From assembly GCA_030432295.1 (NCBI GenBank), contig JAUIHI010000001.1, positions 248,001 through 312,000 of the forward strand: a DNA stretch of 64,000 nucleotides, written 5' to 3'. The notes beneath the pieces are model-generated. The model made no database searches. It was not told the DNA's origin and worked only from the letters and a program-made list of their open reading frames with translations. The first letter of the stretch is position 1, and each line of letters opens with the position of its first letter. Below are positions 1 through 8,638 of the stretch, one piece after another. The translations under genes and the position numbers were made by a program. The stretch is from Anaerolineae bacterium. Its GTDB lineage: Bacteria; Chloroflexota; Anaerolineae; Caldilineales; Caldilineaceae.

Positions 1-567
1 AGCCTATTGGTGGGCTGGCCTCTGCTCTTCTTTGGGGTCCTGAGTGTGCTGCTGGCTGTGGTTTCCCTGCTGCCTGTCATCCGCTATTCCCGCTGGCAGT
101 GGCTGTTAGGCGATGCGGCGATTCTGGTGGCAGTGGGTCTGTTGCCCGGCCTCAGCGCCTATTACGCCCACCGGGAAGTCATCGACCGCTGGGTGCTGCT
201 GGCGTCTGCTGCTCCTGCCGTGCTGGCCTGGCTTACTTTTATGGCCTACAATCTGCTCAGTTGGCGGCGGGATTGGCGTCTGCGCCGGGGCACGGCCATT
301 ACTGTCTTTGGGCCGGAGCGCGCCCTGGACGGCGCGGCGGTGATGGGTGTGGCCTCCTTTACATCAGTGCTGCTGTTGATGGCTCTGGATGCGCTGCCCC
401 TTTCCTCCCTGTTGGTGCTGGGTAGCCTGCCCATATTTCTGCGCGCCTTTACGCACATCAACCAAAAACCCCTGACCCACGCCGACGCTACGTATGTCAT
501 CGACCGTTCCACCCAGGCTGCGATTTTGGCGGGACTGCTCTGGATGCTGGCTCTGTGGAATGGATAA
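1..567 (+). CDS. C-terminal part of a UbiA-like polytopic membrane protein (5' truncated)
   Basis: The frame is open to the left edge, so the true start lies outside the window; the first start-like codon visible is TTG at 7. The visible 186 residues are almost wholly hydrophobic, with about five membrane segments and one charged loop (RRDWRLRRG) near residue 90. The final third, a helix ending LGSLPIFLRAF, a polar loop and a last helix, resembles the C-terminal end of UbiA/MenA-type prenyltransferases, which attach isoprenoid chains to quinone-ring precursors in the membrane. The aspartate-rich motifs that would prove this would lie upstream, so the call rests on general resemblance. Confidence 0.45.
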   Translation, partial: SLLVGWPLLFFGVLSVLLAVVSLLPVIRYSRWQWLLGDAAILVAVGLLPGLSAYYAHREVIDRWVLLASAAPAVLAWLTFMAYNLLSWRRDWRLRRGTAITVFGPERALDGAAVMGVASFTSVLLLMALDALPLSSLLVLGSLPIFLRAFTHINQKPLTHADATYVIDRSTQAAILAGLLWMLALWNG

Positions 568-570
568 GAG

Positions 571-647
571 GGGATTGGGGACTGGGGATCGGGGATCGGA
601 ATTGCCTCTTCCCAGTCCCCGATTCCCAATCCCCAGTTCCTAATCCC
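571..647. repeat. TGGGGA/TCCCCA palindromic repeat
   Basis: The gap between two genes is filled by a GGGGATTGGGGACTGGGGAT-type run followed by its approximate reverse complement (CCCCGATTCCCAATCCCCAG). It can fold into a long imperfect hairpin. Related copies lie at 23461-23527, inside the HMG-CoA reductase gene, and at about 30167-30212. Confidence 0.8.
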
Positions 648-649
648 TT

Positions 650-1168
650 ATGTCCGAATTGACCCGCAAAGAATTCTATCAGTTGGCGATTGAGTGCCGG
701 GAACGGGCGCTGGATTTGGCGCGCCACGACCAGCACCGGGTAGTCCCGGCTCAATGCGCTCTTTTCAACAGTTGGCTGGCCGAACTGATGCGCTATGAGC
801 GGCTGGTTCTGAGCCTGGGGAAACTGGAGAGGGCAAGGCCCATCACCCGTTGGCATGTGATGGGGGCCACTTTTCTGCTCTGGCTGCTTTTTGTCTTTAT
901 CTTTGGAAGTCAGATACCAACTACAGGCCAGCGGGTTCTCAGCTTCGCTCTGGCTGGTCTGCTGATTCTGATCTATTTTGTGCCCGAACGGCTCTACGGC
1001 ACGACGGTGGAATTGCTGGAGGGGAAGATGCTGCGGGTGGTGGAGACGCTGGAAAAGATTCTGCTATCCCAGGAGATGGGGTTCAGCGAAGCTGCCTTTT
1101 TCCAGGTGAAAGAGAATCTCCAGATCGCCCACGAGGAGTTGCGCCAGCAGATTCATCTGGCCCATTGA
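650..1168 (+). CDS. Hypothetical two-helix membrane protein
   Basis: This 172-residue protein is of no family I recognise. Residues 1-60 are soluble and charged. Two adjacent membrane helices follow (about residues 68-86 and 96-112: ATFLLWLLFVFIF and LSFALAGLLILIYF). A C-terminal amphipathic, probably coiled-coil region runs from about 118 to the end (LLEGKMLRVVETLEKILL). The layout suggests a membrane-anchored protein with both ends in the cytosol. It follows the UbiA-like gene on the same strand after a repeat-filled gap and is followed by a bidirectional terminator. Function unknown. Confidence 0.7.
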   Translation: MSELTRKEFYQLAIECRERALDLARHDQHRVVPAQCALFNSWLAELMRYERLVLSLGKLERARPITRWHVMGATFLLWLLFVFIFGSQIPTTGQRVLSFALAGLLILIYFVPERLYGTTVELLEGKMLRVVETLEKILLSQEMGFSEAAFFQVKENLQIAHEELRQQIHLAH

Positions 1169-1178
1169 CGGGGGCCAC

Positions 1179-1246
1179 AACCACGAAGGCACAAAGACAC
1201 GAAGAACAGCCTTTCTCTTTGTCTCTTTGTGCCTTCGTGGTTTTTT
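1179..1246. terminator. Bidirectional hairpin terminator (CACGAAGGCACAAAG repeat)
   Basis: Arms AACCACGAAGGCACAAAGAC (1179-1198) and GTCTCTTTGTGCCTTCGTGG (1221-1240) form a long stem followed by a six-T run on the plus strand. It sits between convergent genes ending at 1168 and 1259. A related single-strand version (TTTGTGTCTTCGTG) lies near 53237, so this is also a dispersed repeat. Confidence 0.75.
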
Positions 1247-1258
1247 GATGCAGATAGA

Positions 1259-2038
1259 TCAGCCCATCTTCGAAAAATCCGGCTTCCGCTTCTCAAAGAA
1301 TGCCTGTAACGCCTCTGCTGCCTCTGGCCCTTGCAACTGTGCCCCAAAGACTGCCAACTCAGCGTCCATCGTCTTCGCCATCAATTCGGCCTGGGCCGCT
1401 TTCATCAGCCGCTTTGTCTCGCGCAGGGCTGTGGGCGCTTTGGCTGCCAGCAACAGCGCTTTGCTGCGCGCCACCTCCTCCACTTCCTCCGGCTCGAAGA
1501 CGCCATTGACAAAACCCATCGCCAGCGCCTGCTCTGGGCCGAAGGGTTCGGCCAGCATCAGTAGCTCCGCGGCCCGACGCTGACCCAGCATTTGGGGCAG
1601 CAGCAGACTCGACCCCGCCTCGGGAACCAGCCCCAAATCCACAAAGGGTAGATGAAAACGGGCATTCGTCCCGGCATAGGCCAGGTCGCAGTGGAGCAGG
1701 AGGGTTGTGCCAATGCCGATGGCAACCCCACAGACCGCGGCCACCAACGGCTTGGTAAAGGCGCGCAGTGTAGGCAAAAATTGCACTACTGGGCTGTCAG
1801 CGCTGGTGGGTGGCGCGTTGAGAAAATCCATCAGATCGTTGCCTGCGGTAAAGCAGGCCGGGCCGCCGGTGATCAACACGGCCCGCACTTCGTCGTCGGC
1901 GCCGGCCCGGTTCAGGGCTGCGGTCAAACCCTCGTACATCGCCAGGGTCAGCGCGTTCTTCTTGGCGGGCCGGTTGATGCGGATGGTCAGAACCCGATCC
2001 GACAGATCGGTCTGGATCAGTTCTTCTGGGGTGGTCAT
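1259..2038 (-). CDS. Enoyl-CoA hydratase/isomerase family protein
   Basis: A 259-residue crotonase-fold protein, the usual length. Such enzymes hydrate or isomerise the double bond of enoyl-CoA esters in fatty-acid or aromatic-acid breakdown. The oxyanion-hole segments are visible as TGGPACFTAGNDL (about residues 56-68) and CGVAIGIGTTLLLHCDL (about 102-118). One acidic catalytic residue is plausible in DLGLVPEAGSS (Glu about 138). AGNDL and the single PEAG glutamate are more typical of delta3,delta2-enoyl-CoA isomerases than of classical hydratases. It stands alone on the minus strand, so the substrate cannot be read from neighbours. Confidence 0.88.
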   Translation of the reverse strand: MTTPEELIQTDLSDRVLTIRINRPAKKNALTLAMYEGLTAALNRAGADDEVRAVLITGGPACFTAGNDLMDFLNAPPTSADSPVVQFLPTLRAFTKPLVAAVCGVAIGIGTTLLLHCDLAYAGTNARFHLPFVDLGLVPEAGSSLLLPQMLGQRRAAELLMLAEPFGPEQALAMGFVNGVFEPEEVEEVARSKALLLAAKAPTALRETKRLMKAAQAELMAKTMDAELAVFGAQLQGPEAAEALQAFFEKRKPDFSKMG

Positions 2039-2288
2039 ACGCTGCTCCTATTTGGAATCGTCTTCTTGGCACAGCTACAATCGTCCCTAGTGTACATCAA
2101 GCGAAGTTGTTTTGCATCCTTCCCGGTTGGCAGGTAGTATGGTGCGTGGTTGTTGACACAATCACGCAAGGTTTTTTGTAGAGACCGATGCAAAAGAACA
2201 GAGTGGATGCCATATCTTCATCTCTCTTCTTTTCTATCCGTGTTTACAAGCATTTTTCGTTCCAGATCGATCAGATGAGGAGATGTTT

Positions 2289-3158
2289 ATGCAATTCGGC
2301 GTTGTTTTCCCCCAGACAGAAATTGGTGACAATCCTACGGACATCCGCGACTACGCCCAGACAGTCGAAGGCTTGGGTTTCGACTATTTGTTGGCTTTCG
2401 AGCACGTGGTTGGGGCTAATCCCGACCGTCCGGGTGGCTGGGCAAATCGCCCCTACGATTTCAATTCGACATTTCACGAACCTTTCGTCCTCTTCGGCTA
2501 TCTGGCCGGGCTGACCGAGCGCATCCGTTTTATGACCGGGATTGTCATTCTACCCCAGCGGCAGACGGTGCTGCTGGCAAAACAGGCCGCAGCCGTGGAT
2601 GTGCTCTCTGGCGGACGGTTGACGCTGGGAGTCGGCGTGGGCTGGAATGAAGTAGAGTACATCGCGCTCAATGAGAATTTTCGCACCCGGGGGCGACGTC
2701 AGGCCGAGCAGGTGGAGGTCTTGCGCGCTCTGTGGACCCAGCGGCTTGTCACCTTCGAGGGCAAATACCACACCATCCCGGACGCGGGTCTTTATCCAAT
2801 GCCCGTGCAGCAGCCGATTCCCATCTGGTTTGGCGGCGGATCAGATGCAGTGCTGAAACGGATGGCACGCCTGGGCGATGGCTGGATGACCAACACCGCC
2901 AACCTGGACCAGCTCACCGATGAGCTTGTCACCCTGCGCGGCTATATCCGCGACGCAGGCCGCGACCCGTCCACATTCGGTTTGGAATATCGCATCAGTC
3001 TGCGCAGAGACCCCGCCCCGGAATGGCCGCGTATGATCGAGCGGCTGGCAGCCCTGGGTGTCACTCACCTCAGCATCAACACAATGGATTGTGGTCTGGA
3101 AGGCGCCAAGCCACATCTGGCCGCTGTGCAGAAATTTGCTGACGTTGTGAAGAGGTAA
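2289..3158 (+). CDS. LLM-class (luciferase-like) flavin/F420-dependent oxidoreductase
   Basis: A 289-residue bacterial-luciferase-fold protein. The family uses FMNH2 or coenzyme F420 to oxidise small substrates. Family features include GVVFPQTEIG at the N-terminus, GFDYLLAFEHVV, a segment reading RIRFMTGIVILPQRQTVLLA and the signature LSGGRLTLGVGVGWNEVEY. ATG at 2289 is preferred to ATG at 2283 because AGGAG at 2278-2282 is then six bases upstream instead of adjacent. The next gene follows by 47 bases on the same strand and may be co-transcribed. The choice between F420 and FMN cannot be made from sequence by eye. Confidence 0.88.
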   Translation: MQFGVVFPQTEIGDNPTDIRDYAQTVEGLGFDYLLAFEHVVGANPDRPGGWANRPYDFNSTFHEPFVLFGYLAGLTERIRFMTGIVILPQRQTVLLAKQAAAVDVLSGGRLTLGVGVGWNEVEYIALNENFRTRGRRQAEQVEVLRALWTQRLVTFEGKYHTIPDAGLYPMPVQQPIPIWFGGGSDAVLKRMARLGDGWMTNTANLDQLTDELVTLRGYIRDAGRDPSTFGLEYRISLRRDPAPEWPRMIERLAALGVTHLSINTMDCGLEGAKPHLAAVQKFADVVKR

Positions 3159-3205
3159 CTTCCCCGCATATCTGTTTGTCCAACCCTCCACACAGGAGAA
3201 CCAAA

Positions 3206-4087
3206 ATGCTCAAGAATGTACCCATTGGCTGTGGCCAGATCACCTGGCGCGGCATAGACGAAAAGACCGTCTTGGCCGACATCGCCGGGGCTGGCTATGC
3301 GGGCGCGCCAGCCGGTCCCAGCCGGGAGCGCACGGCCCAGCAGACCCTCACCCTCTACCAAAGCTATGGCCTGCGCCCCGCGCCCGGCTACTTTGCCGCT
3401 GACTTCTGGAAAGCCGAGCAGGAAGCCGAGATTCTGGAACGGGCGCGGGTCTTTGCCGCAACCAGCGCTGAATTGGGGTTGACCGAAATGTATGTGGCTA
3501 CCGGTGGCTTTGACCGGGATGTGATGGCCTCCGGGCGCACCCGGGCTGCGGCGTCCGGCCACGTCAAACCGGAAGACGGCCTGAGCAAAGCCGACTTCGG
3601 CCAGTTCTGCGCTGTGCTGAATCGGGTAGGGCAGAGTACGCTGGAGGAGGGAGTGAAGAGCTGCTTCCACAATCACGTGGGTAGCGTCATTGAAATGGGT
3701 GAGGAGATGGACCGGTTGCTGGCCGCCACCGACCCGGATGTGGTCTTCCTGGGACCGGACACGGGCCATCTGGCCTGGGCAGGTGCGGATGTGGTGGACT
3801 TCTTCCGCCGCTACGCCGACCGCATCAAAACCGCGCACGTCAAGGATATTGACGAGGCTGTGCGCAAAGAGGGGGTGGCGAAGGGTTGGGACTACCGCAC
3901 CTTCTCGGAGCACGGCATCTGGGCCGAAGTCGGCCACGGCGTCATCGACTTCCCCGCGATCTTCCAGATTCTGGCCGACGCAGGCTTTGATGGCTGGATT
4001 ATCGTGGAGACAGATGTGACCCAACTGGCATCGCCGCTCGAAAGCGCGCAGGTGAGTCGGGCCTATCTGCGAGGTTTGGGGCTTTAG
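3206..4087 (+). CDS. Sugar phosphate isomerase/epimerase (IolE-like TIM barrel)
   Basis: A 293-residue AP-endonuclease-2-superfamily TIM barrel, the fold of inosose dehydratase (IolE) and related epimerases. Visible marks are IGCGQITWRG at the N-terminus, the strand end CFHNHVGSVIE (a metal-ligand type histidine and glutamate), a segment reading FLGPDTGHLAWAG, TAHVKDID and GWIIVETDV. ATG at 3206 has AGGAG seven bases upstream, so the earlier start at 3176 is rejected. It follows the LLM oxidoreductase closely and converges with the C39-like gene, overlapping its end by four bases. Probably a sugar or cyclitol catabolic enzyme; exact substrate unknown. Confidence 0.85.
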   Translation: MLKNVPIGCGQITWRGIDEKTVLADIAGAGYAGAPAGPSRERTAQQTLTLYQSYGLRPAPGYFAADFWKAEQEAEILERARVFAATSAELGLTEMYVATGGFDRDVMASGRTRAAASGHVKPEDGLSKADFGQFCAVLNRVGQSTLEEGVKSCFHNHVGSVIEMGEEMDRLLAATDPDVVFLGPDTGHLAWAGADVVDFFRRYADRIKTAHVKDIDEAVRKEGVAKGWDYRTFSEHGIWAEVGHGVIDFPAIFQILADAGFDGWIIVETDVTQLASPLESAQVSRAYLRGLGL

Positions 4088-4539
4088 GGTCTGACAAGAA
4101 TAGTCTGACCGCGTGCCATAAGCCAGCCCTGTTCAAACAATGCGCTGGGCCAAATGCGCTGTCCTGCTGGTGGGAATGCCGGGTCCATCACCTGAATTGT
4201 TCCACCGGGCGTGTCAATCGCTTCAATGACAACGGCGTGGAGAACATTAATTCCCAGCAATGGCGCGAGATGGATGAAGACGATTGGATGGGAATGACCT
4301 TCATCCATCTGCCGCAATAGTAATGGAATTCCCGCTAATCTGGCTGCTGAGGCTGTAAAACCAAAACTCCCGGCGCACTGAACAGCAATGCTGGGGAGAG
4401 TGCCGTCAATGTCCGTCTGACAACACTCGTAGAGTTCTGATTCTGTCCGAAATAGACCAAAACTTGCGAGTACCATCCGCAGGCATGCCGGAACGCATGA
4501 TTCTGGACGTTCCTGGGGAAAGAAAGAGAGCGGATTCAT
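4084..4539 (-). CDS. C39-like papain-fold cysteine peptidase
   Basis: A 151-residue stand-alone protein resembling the peptidase domain of C39 bacteriocin-processing transporters. A likely catalytic set is visible: Gln9 (oxyanion) and Cys15 in FFPQERPESCVPAC, His101 in NVLHAVVIE, and Asp119 in VMDPAFP. Typical C39 domains cleave leader peptides after a double glycine. There is no ABC transporter fused or adjacent. Its start overlaps the stop of the upstream small gene (ATGA), so the two are translationally coupled. It could also be a cysteine-protease-like maturation factor for the partner protein. Confidence 0.75.
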   Translation of the reverse strand: MNPLSFFPQERPESCVPACLRMVLASFGLFRTESELYECCQTDIDGTLPSIAVQCAGSFGFTASAARLAGIPLLLRQMDEGHSHPIVFIHLAPLLGINVLHAVVIEAIDTPGGTIQVMDPAFPPAGQRIWPSALFEQGWLMARGQTILVRP

Positions 4540-4907
4540 GCCCCTGTGCTTGAGTTTGTGGCAGATATCATTGTCTGGAACTGTTCGGATATCTGGGGTT
4601 CACGTTTTGTACGTAATTTCTGACTGGCCGTTTTCATCTGCTCGATGGGTGTCCAAGCGACCACCTCGCCTGTCTCTTCATCCACGGCAATGACACCAAT
4701 TTCGCCCAAAACGCCGGTGTGAATGTAACTGAGCGACACTGGCACAATCCAAACCGAACGAAGCGCGGAAGCCATCGAGACCGGATTGCCAACTACCAAC
4801 TGACTGCCAACGAAATCCAATAAGAATTCGGTAGCAGCAGCTTTGGCATCTTCGGGTGAAGTCTGGCGAATCATTTGGGGCTGCTTTTCGATAACTGTCT
4901 TCAGCAT
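4536..4907 (-). CDS. Hypothetical 123-residue protein coupled to the C39-like peptidase
   Basis: No family recognised. The protein has an N-terminal helical region (QTSPEDAKAAATEFLLDFVG), a central beta-rich part (SVWIVPVSLSYI, GEIGVIAVDEETGEVVAWT) and a polar tail. The ending GEIGVIAVDEETGEVV is reminiscent of PepSY-type domains or of small partners encoded next to papain-like proteases, but this is only a resemblance. GGAGCAGGAA lies just before ATG 4907. It overlaps the downstream peptidase by four bases, so it may be a substrate, inhibitor or chaperone of that enzyme. Confidence 0.6.
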   Translation of the reverse strand: MLKTVIEKQPQMIRQTSPEDAKAAATEFLLDFVGSQLVVGNPVSMASALRSVWIVPVSLSYIHTGVLGEIGVIAVDEETGEVVAWTPIEQMKTASQKLRTKREPQISEQFQTMISATNSSTGA

Positions 4908-4992
4908 TTCCTGCTCCTCGGTTTGAACCCATCGTGGCTGATTCTCTAATCGAGTCTATCATATCTGCAAACCAACCACAAGGAGAAATAGT

Positions 4993-6045
4993 GTGACACC
5001 TTATCGCGTCGGATTTATTGGCTGTGGCCGCCCTTGGAAGAGCGAGGGCGCGTCGGGTTTCGGTATGTCCAACGCCCACGCCGACGGTTACAATGCGTCG
5101 CCGGACGCCAAAATCGTGGCCCTGGCCGACATTGTGGAGGAGAACACACGGGCCTTTCAGGAGCGCAATGGCGGCGACGAAATCTACACCGACTATCACG
5201 AAATGCTGGCAGAAGCCAACCTGGACATTGTGAGCATCAGCACCTGGCCCCACCTCCACGCGCCGATGGTGCTGGACTGCGCCAGAGCCGGGGTGAAGGC
5301 GATCCATTGCGAGAAGCCGATGGGCGTTGCCTATGGCGAGTGCGTGGAGATGGTGCGGGTCTGCCGGGAAAACGGCGTGCAACTCACATTCAACCACCAG
5401 CGGCGCTTCGGCACGCCTTTCCAGAAGGCCCGCCAGTTGCTGCGGGAAGGGGCCGTCGGCGAGTTGCAGCAGATACAGAGCTACTGCCCCAACCTCTACG
5501 ACTGGGGAACCCACTGGTTCGATATGATGTTTTTCTACAACGACGAGACGCCCGCCGAATGGGTCATCGGTCAGTTCGACATCCGGGGCAGCCACCGGGT
5601 CTTTGGCGCGCTGATCGAGGGCCACGGCCTCAGCCACATCCACTTTGCCAACGGCGTGCAGGGAATGCTCATCACCGGCCAGGGCGCGGGCAAGCAGATG
5701 GTCAACCGGCTGCTGGGCAGCGACGGGATGATTGAAGTGGGCTACAGTCAGGAGGTTCCCCTGCGTATGTGGGGCAGAGGGCAGAGCGGCTGGACGACGA
5801 TTGAGACGGGCGGCGAAGGCATCCACGGCGACCAGAATGTGAAGCGGGGCGTGCTGGACCTGATCGACGCGCTCAAAACCGGCCGCGAGCCGGAATTGGC
5901 CGGTCGCCGCGCCCTGCAAGCCACGGAAGTTATCTTTGCCAGCTACGAGTCCAGCCGCCGCCGGGGACGGGTTGACCTGCCGATGTCGATTACGGATCAC
6001 CCGATGGTGGCGATGGTAGCGGACGGGGTGATGGTGGAAGAATAG
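4993..6045 (+). CDS. Gfo/Idh/MocA-family NAD(P)-dependent oxidoreductase
   Basis: A 350-residue protein with the family two-domain layout: an N-terminal Rossmann domain (GFIGCGRPW at about residues 6-14, then ALADI) and the sugar-binding domain after the signature HCEKPMGV (about 102-109). The family oxidises or reduces cyclitols, sugars or pseudo-oligosaccharides with NAD(P). Start is GTG 4993, with AGGAG at 4981-4985. It lies alone on the plus strand and ends at a bidirectional terminator. With the IolE-like gene upstream and mannonate dehydratase at 33.2 kb it supports a carbohydrate-degrading lifestyle. Confidence 0.9.
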   Translation: MTPYRVGFIGCGRPWKSEGASGFGMSNAHADGYNASPDAKIVALADIVEENTRAFQERNGGDEIYTDYHEMLAEANLDIVSISTWPHLHAPMVLDCARAGVKAIHCEKPMGVAYGECVEMVRVCRENGVQLTFNHQRRFGTPFQKARQLLREGAVGELQQIQSYCPNLYDWGTHWFDMMFFYNDETPAEWVIGQFDIRGSHRVFGALIEGHGLSHIHFANGVQGMLITGQGAGKQMVNRLLGSDGMIEVGYSQEVPLRMWGRGQSGWTTIETGGEGIHGDQNVKRGVLDLIDALKTGREPELAGRRALQATEVIFASYESSRRRGRVDLPMSITDHPMVAMVADGVMVEE

Positions 6046-6054
6046 GGACCGTAG

Positions 6055-6095
6055 AACGTTGAAGCGTTCAAACGTTTGAACGCTTCAACGTTTTT
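6055..6095. terminator. Perfect 38-bp palindrome, bidirectional terminator
   Basis: A perfect palindrome runs from 6055 to 6092 (AACGTTGAAGCGTTCAAAC and its reverse complement), with TTTTT at 6091-6095. It lies between convergent genes ending at 6045 and 6099. Confidence 0.85.
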
Positions 6096-6098
6096 GTT

Positions 6099-6860
6099 TC
6101 ACTCCCCCAGCCGGCTGATTGCGCCGAGGAAAATCTTTGTCCGTTCGTCCTCGGGGTTGTCGAACAACTGGTCCGGCGGGCCGTTTTCAATGATGCGCCC
6201 CTCGTTCATAAAGAGGATGCGGTGGGCAAAGCGTCGGGTAAAGCCCATCTCGTGGGTGACGGTGAGCATCGTCATCCCCTCCTCCACCAACTGCTGCATC
6301 ACCCCCAACACCTCACCGATCAGCTCCGGGTCCAGGGCCGACGTCGGCTCGTCGAAGAGCATTACCTTTGGCTGCATAGCCAGGGCACGGGCGATGGCCA
6401 CCCGCTGCTGCTGCCCACCGGATAACCGGGAGGGGTAGCTGTCCTGCTTGTGGCCCAGCCCCACCTTCTCCAGAAAGTGGGCGCCAATCTCTGTGGCTTC
6501 TTGAATGGGCATCCCCTTCACAGTCACCGGCCCTTCGATGACATTGCCCAGGGCGGTCATGTGGGGGAAGAGATTGAAGGATTGAAAGACCATCCCGGTT
6601 TGCAGGCGCAAGTCGTGAATCTTCTGCTTGTACTCCCGTCCAGAACCGCCTGCCTCCACTTTGACACCGTTGACCGCAATCGAGCCAAAGTCGGGCTGTT
6701 CCAAGAAGTTGATGCAGCGCAGGAGCGTACTCTTGCCCGAACCGCTGGGGCCGATGACGCAGATCACCTCTGCCGGGGCGACTTCGAAGGAGATGTCTTT
6801 GAGCACGTGGAGGCTGTCGAAGTATTTGTTGAGTCCGTTGACTTCTACGATAGCTGTCAT
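6099..6860 (-). CDS. Polar amino acid ABC transporter, ATP-binding subunit
   Basis: A 253-residue GlnQ/HisP-type ATPase, the usual size, energising amino acid import at the inner face of the membrane. Visible motifs: Walker A GPSGSGKST (about residue 38), signature LSGGQQQRVAIARAL, Walker B with D-loop VMLFDEPTSALDPE, and switch histidine VTHEMGF. The start ATG at 6860 overlaps the end of the permease gene by four bases, which excludes longer upstream starts. Last gene of the minus-strand amino acid uptake operon, with a terminator just beyond. Confidence 0.95.
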   Translation of the reverse strand: MTAIVEVNGLNKYFDSLHVLKDISFEVAPAEVICVIGPSGSGKSTLLRCINFLEQPDFGSIAVNGVKVEAGGSGREYKQKIHDLRLQTGMVFQSFNLFPHMTALGNVIEGPVTVKGMPIQEATEIGAHFLEKVGLGHKQDSYPSRLSGGQQQRVAIARALAMQPKVMLFDEPTSALDPELIGEVLGVMQQLVEEGMTMLTVTHEMGFTRRFAHRILFMNEGRIIENGPPDQLFDNPEDERTKIFLGAISRLGE

Positions 6861-7702
6861 GTGGTGCGCACCCCCCGGGCGAGACGTTCTTCGATATTGG
6901 CCTGCACAATCGAAAATAGTATCGTAATGATCCAATAAAAAACCGCGGCAATCAGCAGGGCTTCCAGGCTGCGGAAGTTGGCCCGCCCCACCTTCTGCGA
7001 ACGCCAGAGCAGTTCCCAGACAAAGCCGGTCACCGAAATCAAGGAAGTATCCTTGAGCATCGCAATAAACTGGTTGCCGATGGGGGGGATAACCAGCCGC
7101 AGGGCCTGGGGGAGCACCACCCGGCGCATAATCTGGCCCTGGTTCATACCGATGGCCAGGGCAGCCTCCCTTTGGCCAATGTCCACAGCCTGAATACCGG
7201 CGCGCATGATTTCGGTCATATATGCGCCGTAGTTCAGCCCCAGCGCCAGCACACCCGCCCACAGCCCGGTCAAGCGGATGCCCAGTTGGGGCAAGGCCAG
7301 GAAGAAGAAGATAATCTGCAGGAGCAACGGCGTGCCCCGGATCAGGGAAATGTAGAAGGTTGCCAGCGCATAGGCCGGGGGATATTTGGAGAGCCGTCCC
7401 AGCCCGCCGAGCAGTGAGAGAACTGTGGCCAGCGCGATCGACAGCACAGAGAGCAGAATCGTCAGCCAGACGCCGTTGAAAATGAAATACCAGTTCTCGG
7501 CGATGAAAGCTGTGTCCAGGCTGATGGTGGAAAATTGCAGCCCAAAGAGATTGAACTTAATCCCGCTGAAGGCGTAGATGAGCAGAAGAAAGAGCACCGC
7601 ATAGGAGAGGTTTACGCCCAGCCTGAAGCGCTGTTGCTTCCTCCGTTTCAGCGACTGTATCTGGTCCGCCTGGGATTGAAGTTCGGTTGTGGTTTGTGTC
7701 AT
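6857..7702 (-). CDS. Polar amino acid ABC transporter, permease subunit
   Basis: A 281-residue HisM/GlnP-type permease. A polar N-terminus precedes about five or six membrane helices. The EAA-loop motif that docks on the ATPase is visible as EAALAIGMNQGQIMRRVVLPQ (cytoplasmic loop, about residue 195). ATG 7702 has GGAAAGGAAG upstream, preferred to a start at 7744 inside the previous gene. It lies 34 bases after the dimethylargininase-like gene and overlaps the ATPase gene. Only one permease gene is present, so it probably forms a homodimer. Confidence 0.94.
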   Translation of the reverse strand: MTQTTTELQSQADQIQSLKRRKQQRFRLGVNLSYAVLFLLLIYAFSGIKFNLFGLQFSTISLDTAFIAENWYFIFNGVWLTILLSVLSIALATVLSLLGGLGRLSKYPPAYALATFYISLIRGTPLLLQIIFFFLALPQLGIRLTGLWAGVLALGLNYGAYMTEIMRAGIQAVDIGQREAALAIGMNQGQIMRRVVLPQALRLVIPPIGNQFIAMLKDTSLISVTGFVWELLWRSQKVGRANFRSLEALLIAAVFYWIITILFSIVQANIEERLARGVRTT

Positions 7703-7736
7703 CGGCTGCGCTTCCTTTCCAGTTGGCCAATATCGA

Positions 7737-8624
7737 CTACCCAATACCTCTCAAAATTGGTCGGGTCAAGCAGGTCGGCCCGCCACCCCCCGCGATGCAG
7801 AGATGCTGGCCGGGGAAGGTGCGCACCCGCACCCCCGCCTCTTCCAGACGACGCTGAGTCACGGGATTCCCCTCAATCATCACACAATCCCCCGGCGACA
7901 AAGCCAGCACATTGCAGGCGAAGGAGTCGTACTCCTCATCCGGCACTTCGATCAGCCGCCAGCCCCGTTCCAGCAACAACTGACGAAAGGGCACTGGCAT
8001 CATCCGCGAATAGACGACCGCCATCTTTTCATCCACCGGGCTGATAAATGAGAGCAGATGCAGACAATCCACCGGGCCGGTCCAGTGGGGCAGAGGGACG
8101 GGAATCACCTCGTCCACGTCGTCGCCCAGGAGTGCTGTCAACTGGCGGATACCCTCGGCATTTGTCCGGTAGCCCTGGCCGACGGCCACGGTTCGTTCGT
8201 CCAGCCAGCAGACATCGCCGCCCTCGACTGTCCCCGGCGGTTCGATACGCCCGACAATCGGCACGCCCACGGCCTGCAAATAATCGGCGAAAGCCTCCGG
8301 CTCGCCTGTGCGCGCCGCCTTGCCCATCGTACACAGAATCGCGCCCCGGTTGCTCACCACCAGCGGGTCGTGGGTGTAGATAGAATCCAGCCCGGTGGCG
8401 GAATGGGCGGGCAGAAAGCCGATCTCCGCGCCCGAATCTTCTACCAGGGCTAGAAAAGCGTCGAACTCCCGGCAGACCTGCGCAAAGTCCTGGCGGTGCA
8501 GATAGGCCAACCCCTGCCACTGGCCGTCAATTGTTGCCTGATCCCCGTGGGAATCCTGGGGACGTTTCATTACCATAAATTTCAATTCGTCGATCATCGA
8601 CTGGGAGCCGACAGAGCGCATCAT
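7737..8624 (-). CDS. Dimethylargininase (DDAH)-like guanidino-modifying enzyme
   Basis: A 295-residue member of the amidinotransferase/DDAH superfamily, which cleaves arginine-type guanidines through a covalent Cys adduct. The catalytic residues can be assigned: Asp86 (YTHDPLVV), the EGGD turn at 134-137, His189 (CLHLLSF) and nucleophile Cys285 (GGPTCLTRP). Length fits DDAH better than arginine deiminase (about 400). It lies between the ArgE/DapE-like peptidase and the amino acid permease, suggesting an imported arginine derivative, perhaps a methylarginine giving citrulline. The start is uncertain: ATG 8624 or the next in-frame ATG, with GGAGG just upstream. Confidence 0.85.
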   Translation of the reverse strand: MMRSVGSQSMIDELKFMVMKRPQDSHGDQATIDGQWQGLAYLHRQDFAQVCREFDAFLALVEDSGAEIGFLPAHSATGLDSIYTHDPLVVSNRGAILCTMGKAARTGEPEAFADYLQAVGVPIVGRIEPPGTVEGGDVCWLDERTVAVGQGYRTNAEGIRQLTALLGDDVDEVIPVPLPHWTGPVDCLHLLSFISPVDEKMAVVYSRMMPVPFRQLLLERGWRLIEVPDEEYDSFACNVLALSPGDCVMIEGNPVTQRRLEEAGVRVRTFPGQHLCIAGGGGPTCLTRPILRGIG

Positions 8625-8638
8625 TCCTCCAGAAGACT

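Noticed and set aside
4678-6000. 440-codon minus-strand frame across the Gfo/Idh/MocA gene
   Set aside because: It is the antisense shadow of a well-supported gene and spans an intergenic region and another gene's 5' part.
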